Positions 1 through 7,900 of a stretch of 64,000 nucleotides of DNA are shown piece by piece. Numbering within the stretch: the first letter of the stretch is position 1; each line of letters starts with the position of its first letter. The DNA lies in contig NC_091136.1 in assembly GCF_041381155.1 (NCBI RefSeq), positions 48,288,284 through 48,352,283 on the forward strand, written 5' to 3'. Position numbers and translations under genes: made by a program. The notes beneath the pieces were generated by a model. It was not told the origin of the DNA. It made no database searches and saw only the letters and a program-made list of their open reading frames with translations. The stretch comes from Argopecten irradians. Taxonomy: Eukaryota > Mollusca > Bivalvia > Pectinida > Pectinidae.

Positions 1-539
1 AAGGTATCTTGTGACATCACGTCGGTTCCCTGGTATGATAACTACTTACTTCAGATTGATGTACATGTAATCTAAACCTTATCAAAATCATGCTTTGGAA
101 ATACCAGGAATTGCGTCCCTTGAAAACTGTTGTATAGCATACAGTACTACATAAGATGAAGGATGCTCACAGTAATACATGAAAGACTTAGTTTTGTGTA
201 GATTGAAGGATGCTCAGAGTACCAATTCAGGTGCTTTATGAACATATCTGCAGAGGTACATCATCGATGGAAGTGCCTTTCTGGTATGTGCAGTTTTGTT
301 TGTTTGCAATATTACCTTTGATCACAGATGTAGATTATCAGATTGTTGTTGAATTTCATGCTGTTAGTCTTGTGTATTAAAGTTACCAACATTACCATCG
401 GTGTTGATTTTGTTTTGCATCTGATATTGCTATAATGATTTTTCAAGTACACAAAAAAGAAGATTCTTTCCTGAGAATTTCATTACTTAAGTGTTGCATT
501 TCCTCACAGATGGCAAGTCAGAGTTGCTTTAGATTTTAA
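1..539. other. Unannotated AT-rich sequence
   Basis: I see no gene, long repeat or RNA here. No open frame resembles a known family. It could be flanking intergenic or intronic DNA of a gene outside the window. Confidence 0.4.
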
Positions 540-1200
540 GCCCACCATCATCAGATGGTGGGCTATTCAAATCGCCTTTCATCCGTGGTCCGTGGTCTGT
601 CCGTCCTTCCATCCGTTAACAATTCTTGTTACCGCTATTTCTCAGAAAGTGCTAAAAGGATCTTTTTCAAATTTCATATGTAAGTTCCCCTATGGCCCTA
701 GTGAGTTATGCATATTGATTTTGGGACTGATCGGTCAAAAATGTGGCCAACAGGCGGCCATCTTGGATTTTGGTAGTTAAAGTTTGTTACCACTATTTCT
801 CAAAAAGTACTGAAGGGATCTTTGTCAAATTTCAAATGTAGGTTCCCCTAGGACCCTAGTTGTGCATATTGCAATTTGGGACCGATCGATCATCAAGATG
901 GTTGACAGACGGCCATCTTGGATTTTGATAGTTAAAGTTTGTTACCGCTATTTCTCAGAAAGTAGGTCCCCCTAGGGCCCTAGTTGTGCATATTGCATTT
1001 TGGAACTGAAAGGTCAACAAGATGGTGGCCGTGCTGAAGTTTGTTACCACTATTTCTTAGAAAATACTATAGCGATCCGTCTCAAATTTTATATGTAGTG
1101 TGTTTGAAAAAGTTTGAAAAGCAGAGAAAAAATCCCTCTTTCCATTCTCAGACAGAGATCATTCTTTGGTGGGTGCCAAGATCCCTCTGGGATCTCTTGT
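540..1200 (+). mobile_element. Helentron-like non-autonomous element with internal tandem repeats
   Basis: The element opens with a perfect 10-bp stem hairpin (GCCCACCATC, loop ATCA, GATGGTGGGC) at 540-563, followed by a GTCCGTCC-rich stretch. The body holds about three imperfect ~155-bp units, each containing GGCCATCTTGGATTTTG and GTTACCGCTATTTCTCAGAA. It closes with the hairpin GATCCCTCTGGGATC (1180-1194) and then TCTTGT. A terminal hairpin, no terminal inverted repeat and internal tandem repeats are known for Helentron-associated and pearl-like bivalve elements, so the class is inferred from structure. No protein is encoded; the open frames inside are by-products of the repeats. Confidence 0.6.
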
Positions 1201-2075
1201 TTTATACTGTTTACAGTAAGACTCATTTAAGGATGTCCAGCATTGAGAGTATACGAGTACAGTATGACACATTTATAACGAACACGCTTACATCAAATTC
1301 ATGGTTATAACACAGTGATTTTCATTCCCCCTCAAGGTTCCTATAAGATGCACATGTACTGTATATCATATGTGTATAACTAACTATGCTTATAACGAAG
1401 CGATTTTGTTGGTACCCAGAGGTTCGTGTTATAACTGTGATTTACTGTATACAAAAAAACATGAGTGACCTACGGTCCGAACCTTCTAATTATCCCATTT
1501 GGATTTATGTCAGAACATTTCAAGGTCAATGAGATCCTTCATAAAGTGACTGACATCACTACTTCTTCCATTTGATGATATACATGAACAAAAAATTCAA
1601 AACATGACTAATTTTGTCTCATCAGAAAATTTACTGACACAAAATGTTTTAAATATTTCACAGATGTAAAATACCATAACTACAAATACATACTAGGTAA
1701 ATGGCAGTGATTAGAATGTACATTTATAAACATCATCTGTCAATGCAAAGAAAATCCATGGAAACAGGACAAAGGGAGACAATTTCATTTGACATGATCA
1801 TCTCTATAGCTGATGCTCAGTTCAATGGTCATCAATTGCCTACAGTACTCTTCTGACTACTTTCGTCTTCCAGTGGTCGATGGAGCTGGAATTATTAAAG
1901 GAAAAATGACTTTTTTCATTTTCGATAATGATTTGTAACACTAAAGTTTTTGGTAGATGATCAGAGTTTTGGAAGGTTTTGGGTCTAGTAGATGGTGATA
2001 TCATATAAGGTCTGTATGTATATATTTGTAGGGCTATGGGAAACACAAATATTTTAACATAACCTTAATTGATCT
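1201..2075. other. Intergenic, nothing recognised
   Basis: Low-GC sequence with no convincing exon, RNA or repeat boundary. The short minus-strand open frame at 1840-2046 resembles no family known to me. Confidence 0.4.
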
Positions 2076-2268
2076 GGGCCCAGTTTCATGAACATTCCTT
2101 AAATTTAAGGAATTTCTTAACTTAAATTTCCCCATAGAAAAGCATTACGAAACTAAAGGAAAAAATCTTAAGTAAAGAAGCCTTCCTTAAAATCTGTTAT
2201 GCTTTTCTATGGGGAATTTTAAGTTAAGGGATTCCTTAAATTTAAGGAATGTTCATGAAACTGGGCCC
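2076..2268. mobile_element. 193-bp palindromic MITE
   Basis: Arms of about 70 bp face each other. The left arm begins GGGCCCAGTTTCATGAACAT and the right arm ends in its complement. Both arms contain CCTTAAATTTAAGG, itself a palindrome, and a CCCCATAGAAAAGC block. It lies 62 bp beyond the stop codon of RNASEH2C, so it may fall inside or just after that gene's 3' UTR. I could not find a convincing target duplication, so the superfamily is unassigned. Confidence 0.7.
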
Positions 2269-2330
2269 TGTCATTGTAAATTTCCCAACAAAGAAAGTTT
2301 CTTTAATTTTTCAGAAATACAAGCACATTT

Positions 2331-4674
2331 CTATTTACTAGATAGTACTCTATTATTGTTAAACATTGAACTCTGATCCAACGACAGACTTACCACTTTA
2401 GCTAGTTCCAGCCAGTTCATAGCTTGTTTCATCTTGTCATCTTCACATGGTGTTTTATCTAGATTCCAATAGTTTATTTCTTTGAATTTATTCATGGTTG
2501 TTAAATGACGGTCTTCATCTTCTGTCACAGCTTTTCTTGTCTCTTTGACAATAAGGCCTGTGTAGCCATGAGGTACTTGGATAACCGCCCCTTTCAGTGG
2601 TCTCCCACGAAAAGATGTTGTCATACCTGCAAATGTCAATAACTGCATCAATACAGCATTATGTATTCATGACACGTCTTTTGAAAATAGACGGAGTTTA
2701 TCGAATAATTGTGTTATAGAATGCACTTGTCAATGTGGACTTTACAGTGAACAATTGAGGGTGCTATTGATTAGTTCATGAGAAGTAGTCGTTTATATGA
2801 AAATAGTCAAATTGAACCTTTTGGTCCCACCCCTCAGGCCTCCGGGAGGTCAGCTTCATCATTTGTACAATTTTGAATCCCCACCCTATAAGGATGCTAC
2901 CACTGCATTATGAGTGCTATCCCATACTTAGTTTCAGAGAAGAAGTTGTTTACATGTATATGAAAATAGTCAAATTGAACCTTTTAGCCCCACCCCTCAG
3001 GCCCCTGGGGGGTCAGCCCTATCATTTGAATAATTTTCAGTCATAAGGATGCTACCAGTAAAATTTTGTTACATTCAGGTCAGTGGTTAAGGAGAAGAAA
3101 ATTGTTGATGGATGGACGGACGATGGACCCTTGGGTATCACATAAAAATTACTTGCTCCCATTTTAAACAGAGAATAAATACCATTCCTCTATGTGGTGT
3201 AGCATCTTTAAGTTAACAACTCATTTAAATGTTACACTTACATCATATACATGTAACAAAAACTAAACATGGAGAAACTTTTGAGGAGCATCAAATGAGC
3301 ATTGCAGGTAAGATATTTCTCAATTTGGAACAATGTTACATGTATTTTATTTGATTAAAACATTATATTAGTGACTACCTCAGTATCTGGTCAGCTGCTG
3401 TACACATGCACATAGTCCTAGTATGTGATCATGACATGCAGTACATGTACACAGGTACATGATATGATTACTCCAACAATGTTAGAGGTTAACGCGGTGA
3501 GATACTTTCTAACATTAAGTCCATTGACGAAATATCCAACCAATGTAATCAGGGTGGAATAATATAAGGCCTCATACTTGTGTACAAAAACTAGTATACA
3601 CCAGTGCGTACCTGGTTAGCTTACACATGTATAAGAACAGGGAAAATAGGCCTAACTTATACATTCCTGTCGAGTGCCCCGACCAGGGATCGAACTCGGG
3701 TCTTCGACGTGGAAATCTACGAATTTAAGGACTGAGCCAAAGAAGTATGCTCAGTCACCCTGCAGGTAGGGCGTTAGAATTGTACCTGCTGCCCCTATTG
3801 CATGATCGTAAAAGGCGACTAAATTTAGGATCTTATCTTTTCTCTTCTTCCTTACGTCTCCCTTGACACCACCTCTATTTTGGCCTTGAGTTGAGCGTTC
3901 GCCCCTGTGAGGAAGGCTGTGGGTTCTATCCCCTAGCCGAGACACACCAAAGTCTTTAAAAGTGGTAGTTTCTGCTCCTGCTTAGCGCTCAGCACACAGG
4001 GAGTGGGACGACTGGTTTGCCCGTTGTCAGTATAATGTGACTGGGTGGGGTGTGTTGCTTTGTGTCTTCGGCGGCATGCTTCAGTGATATAGCACTATAA
4101 AAAGTACAACAGTTCCACTTCATGAATATACCGCAGTCTCCCAAAACACGCACCTCGCACTACATACACGCAATACACCGCTTACATGGGAGGCCGTCCT
4201 TACATGACCCTAGCTGTTGATAGGACGTTAATTGAATCAAACAAACAAACAGCTGAGTGACAGACCGTATTTTGTTTACAATGTAACACTATGTATAACA
4301 GGGTACAAACCGAGTGACAGAGGCCGTATTTAACATTATGTACATCAGAGTACAACACACACCGACCAGCTCCTATTACACACACACAGGTCACAGGCGT
4401 CTGCTTCTGGTTTGATAAAAATATGATAACCTACCCCTACTAGGCCTAAGTAGGGATAGGATATTTTATTTTTCCAAAACGAGATGCAGACGCCTGTGCA
4501 CAGGTTGATGAATAATAATAATTAAATGATTACTGAATTACCTTCATCAGTTTTTACGACGTTAGATTCAAAATATTGTGCAATATTTGCTTTCCCGTCG
4601 TATTGAATGTGACATGGCACTGCATGAAGCTTGATATCATTTAAATCGTTGGAAACTGTCATGTAGGTGGCCAT
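2331..4674 (-). CDS. RNASEH2C: Ribonuclease H2 subunit C (two exons: 4674-4542, 2626-2331)
   Basis: This is the non-catalytic C subunit of nuclear RNase H2, which in the known complex pairs with subunit B and supports the catalytic A subunit in removing ribonucleotides from DNA. Exon 1 runs from ATG 4674-4672 to donor GAAG|gtaatt at 4541-4540. Exon 2 starts after tttgcag at 2626, joins in phase 1, and ends at TAG 2333-2331. The product is 142 residues (human form 164). Diagnostic segments are LHAVPCHIQYDG (residues 16-27), SFRGRPLKGAVIQVPHGYTG (49-68), and the C-terminal NYWNLDKTPCEDDKMKQAMN around 96-115, which match the human protein's order. An upstream in-frame ATG at 4731 exists, but the 4674 start gives the usual N-terminus. 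The 1.9-kb intron carries a SINE, a 500-bp repeat and a 107-bp MITE. Confidence 0.93.
2799..3105. repeat. Two-unit ~160-bp tandem repeat in the RNASEH2C intron
   Basis: Two diverged units each begin GAAAATAGTCAAATTGAACC, run through a CCCACCCCTCAGGCC block and reach ATAAGGATGCTACCA. A GGATGGACGGACGATGGAC stretch follows at about 3110-3128. This is the layout of a tandem-repeat-bearing bivalve element, probably partial. Confidence 0.55.
3640..3745 (-). mobile_element. tRNA-derived SINE fragment
   Basis: On the minus strand, TTTGGCTCAGTCCTTAA resembles an A box. It is followed about 30 bases later by CCGAGTTCGATCCCTGG, a B box of the GGTTCGATCC type. It is not a functional tRNA: there is no acceptor stem pairing I can form. 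It lies in the RNASEH2C intron, beside another interspersed repeat. Confidence 0.55.
3757..4252 (-). mobile_element. Interspersed ~500-bp repeat, copy A
   Basis: Read on the minus strand it starts TTTGTTTGATTCAATTAACG and ends near CGCCCTACCTGCAGGG. The same sequence, in the opposite orientation and clearly diverged, is at 53838-54371. Both copies carry TTTTGGGAGACTG, GTCCCACTCCC and CCTTTTACGATCATGCAAT. No coding capacity and no clear terminal inverted repeat are visible. Class unassigned. Confidence 0.65.
4392..4498. mobile_element. 107-bp MITE, hAT-like ends
   Basis: Terminal inverted repeats CACAGGCGTCTGC / GCAGACGCCTGTG bound the element, and CACAGGT is duplicated exactly at 4385-4391 and 4499-4505. 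The core holds a second small palindrome around CCTACTAGGCCTAAGTAGG. The right end is 42 bp from the exon 1 donor of RNASEH2C. TIRs beginning CA with a 7-8 bp duplication suggest hAT; the superfamily is an inference. Confidence 0.75.
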
Positions 4675-4955
4675 TTTTAACCTCCCGCCAAATGATAAGC
4701 GTTTAAACGACGTTGATGTATTTTGTAACATCAGAAACCATATATTTTTTCAGATAAAATTTAGCTTTTTTACCTGCGTTCATATTATTTTTCTTTCTGA
4801 TATATGTCATGTTCAAATTTTATTTGATTGTATGATGATAACTGAAAAGGTAAACAGAATGTTGTGAATTTAAAATATCAATTCCGGAATATAGAGGCAA
4901 ACGCAACGAGGACACAGGCAATGAAGCAAAACAAGCACATGGCGTGACCGTGAAA
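4675..4955. promoter_or_regulatory. Candidate bidirectional promoter, RNASEH2C / 103-residue gene
   Basis: The two start codons are divergent and 281 bp apart (4674 minus, 4956 plus), so both 5' UTRs and core promoters must share this stretch unless distal noncoding exons exist. No TATA box is obvious. The sequence is AT-rich in its left half and becomes more GC-rich with CpGs (AACGCAACGAGG) near the plus-strand start. The shared promoter is inferred from spacing alone. Confidence 0.5.
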
Positions 4956-7900
4956 ATGAGATACAGATATCAAGATCCCTCAAAAATCCCTGCTTGGAAG
5001 AAGTACGGTCGCCTAGGATTGCTGTTTGTGGCATTTAATGTCACAGGTTACACAATAGTTTCAACAGTATTCCAGAAACCAGATGGATCGACATCAATAG
5101 CCGATATCAGTAAGTATTCCAAACTGTTGACAGGTTGACAGCACAGGGGCTCGATTGCGAGAAAATCTTATAAAAAAATAAAAATCGAGCCGCTGTGGTT
5201 GACAGTGCTATCAAATGTGTGTACTGTTATTAAGATGTCATGTACATGCAGGTATTGTGTAAGGTCACTAAGGTGTCATGTGTATACATGCATCAGCTGA
5301 CATGTATTGTGTAGGATAAGTCCTGTGTTTACAGGTATTGTATATGATATGTCATCTGTATACAGGTATTGTGTAGGATATGTCGTCTGTATACAGGTAC
5401 ATATATCGTGTAGGATATGGCTTGTATATACAGGAATTGTGTTGGATATGTCATCTGTATAAAGTTGTTGTGTAGGATATGTCCTGTATATACAGGTATT
5501 ATGTCGGATATGTCATTTGTATACAGGTATTGTGTAGGATATGACATCTATATACAGGTATTGTGTAGGATATGTCATCTGTATACAGGTATTGTGTAGG
5601 ATATAACATCTGTATACAGGTATTGTTTAGGATATGTCGTCTGTATACAGGTATTGTGTAGGATATGACATCTGTATACAGGTATTGTGTAGGATATGAC
5701 ATCTGTATAAAGGTATTGTGTAGGATATGTCCTGTATATACAGATATTGTGTCGGATATGTCGTCTGTATACAGGTATTGTGTAGGATATGACATCTGTA
5801 TACAGGTATTGTGTAGGATATGACATCTGTATACAGGTATTGTGTAGGATCATCCTCGATACTCCAGGGGTTCCGATCACTTACGATCTCTACACCCCTG
5901 GACTATCTCATAGTGAAATTGAAGGCAGCTCAGCTGAAAATATTTGACCAATCACAGACCAGCAAAGATTTCCTTTGAAGACTACAGAGAGAGCGACTCT
6001 CAACTTCAAAGCCACATAGTCAACCACAGTGTACCGTTATACGGCTCTTTTGATGTACATCAAAGGACTAAATTACCTGTTCTGTTCTGTTGCCTCCAGT
6101 TTTACGATGAGATAGTCCAGGGGTGTAGAGATCGTAAGTGATCGGAACCCCTGGAGTATCGAGGATGGTGTAGGATATGACATCTGTATACATGTATTGT
6201 GTAGGATATGTCCTGTCAAGGATTTATAAGTGAGAAGGATTCGTGACTGCCTCTTTACATTACTAAATACCACGCGAGAGGCCTATGAACCGGGAATAAA
6301 AACCATTTTTCTCAACAAATACTTATCTTATCGAATCAAACGAAACACTAGTGTAAAGTTTATTAAATTTCACAACATTTATCACTTGCTTTAAGAACGT
6401 AAAATTAAGATGAAATGTCTTTAATTTTCGTTAAAAAAATACAATAGCTCATGAAATGACAGCCCGCTTCAGAAAGTAAAACGATAACCCTCGCACCCGC
6501 AAGCTACATCAAAGGCTGCGCCGGCGGATATCAAAGGAAAATCAGTCGTCGCCCAACGTCACGGTCAGTGCACAAACACAAAAGCGCCTGCCTTGGACTT
6601 CCCAAAAACCCAGTGTGACTTATCCTTCTCATATACGTCCTTGGTCCTGTATATACAGGTATTGTGTAGGATATGTCGTCTGTATACAAGTATTGTGTAG
6701 GATATGTCGTCTGTATACAGGTATTGTGTAGGATATGACATCTGTATATAGGTATTGTGTAGGATGTGTCGTCTGTATAAAGGTATTGTGTAGGATATGA
6801 CATCTGTATACAGGTATTGTGTAGGATATATCATCTGTATACAGGTATTGTGTAGGATATGTCCTGTATATACAGGTTTTGTGTCGGATATGTCCTGTAT
6901 ATACAGGTATTGTGTAGGATATGTCGTCTGTATACAATTGTTGTGAAGGATATGTCCTGTATATACAGGTATTGTGTAGGATATATCATCTGTATACAGG
7001 TATTGTGTCGGATATGTCGTCTGTATACAGGTATTGTGTAGGATATGTCCTGTATATACTGTATACAGGTATTGTGTAGGATATGTCCTGTATAAACAGG
7101 TATTGTGTCGGATATGTCGTCTGTATACCGGTATTGTGTAGGATATGTCATATGTATACAGTTGTTGTGTAGGATATGTCATCTGTATACAGGTATTGTG
7201 TAGGATATATCATCTGTATACAGGTATTGTGTAGGATATGTCATCTGTATACAGGTATTGTGTAGGATATGTCGTCTGTATACAGGTATTGTGTAGGATA
7301 TGTCATCTGTATACAGGTATTGTTTAGGATATGTCGTCTGTATACAGGTATTGTGTAGGATATGTCATCTGTATATACAGGTACATGTATCGTGTAGGAT
7401 ATGGCCTGTATATACAGGTATTGTGTAGGATATGTCATCTGTATACAGGTATTGTGTGCCTAGGATGTCCTGTGTATACACTATACAGGTATTGACAAGA
7501 TGTCATTTGTATACATTAATTGTGTGTCCTGATACAGGTATGTTGTTGGATGAATGATTCATGCATAAATGTACAATTTATTTGTCGTTATATTACAGAT
7601 AATGAAATAAAGGAATCTCATATGCGGTCGTCTCAGGCAATAAATGATCAGCTATGGTCGATGTTAGGAGTAACATCCAAGCAAAGACATATAAAAATAA
7701 AGGGACTTTCTATTGTGGAAAATGAAGAAGTAAGTTAAATGTTAAAATACTTATTGTCATCATGCACTGTCCGTTGTCGTGCGCCGTCCGCTGTGCGTAA
7801 ACTTTTCATTCAAACGACTTCTTCTCAATAACCAGAAGACCCAGGGTACTGATATTGGGCCTGTAGCATGCTGGGATGAAGGGCTACCAAGTTTGTTCAT

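Noticed and set aside
3640-3745. Functional tRNA gene
   Set aside because: A- and B-box-like sequences are present but acceptor and anticodon stems do not form; it is a SINE fragment.
4944-4955. Start of the 103-residue protein at GTG 4944
   Set aside because: Nuclear animal genes start at ATG; the first in-frame ATG is at 4956 and leaves a good N-terminus.
5329-7182. Tyrosine-rich minus-strand reading frames up to 205 codons
   Set aside because: By-products of the 31-bp minisatellite inside an intron on the other strand; the longest runs into the end of a transposon insertion.
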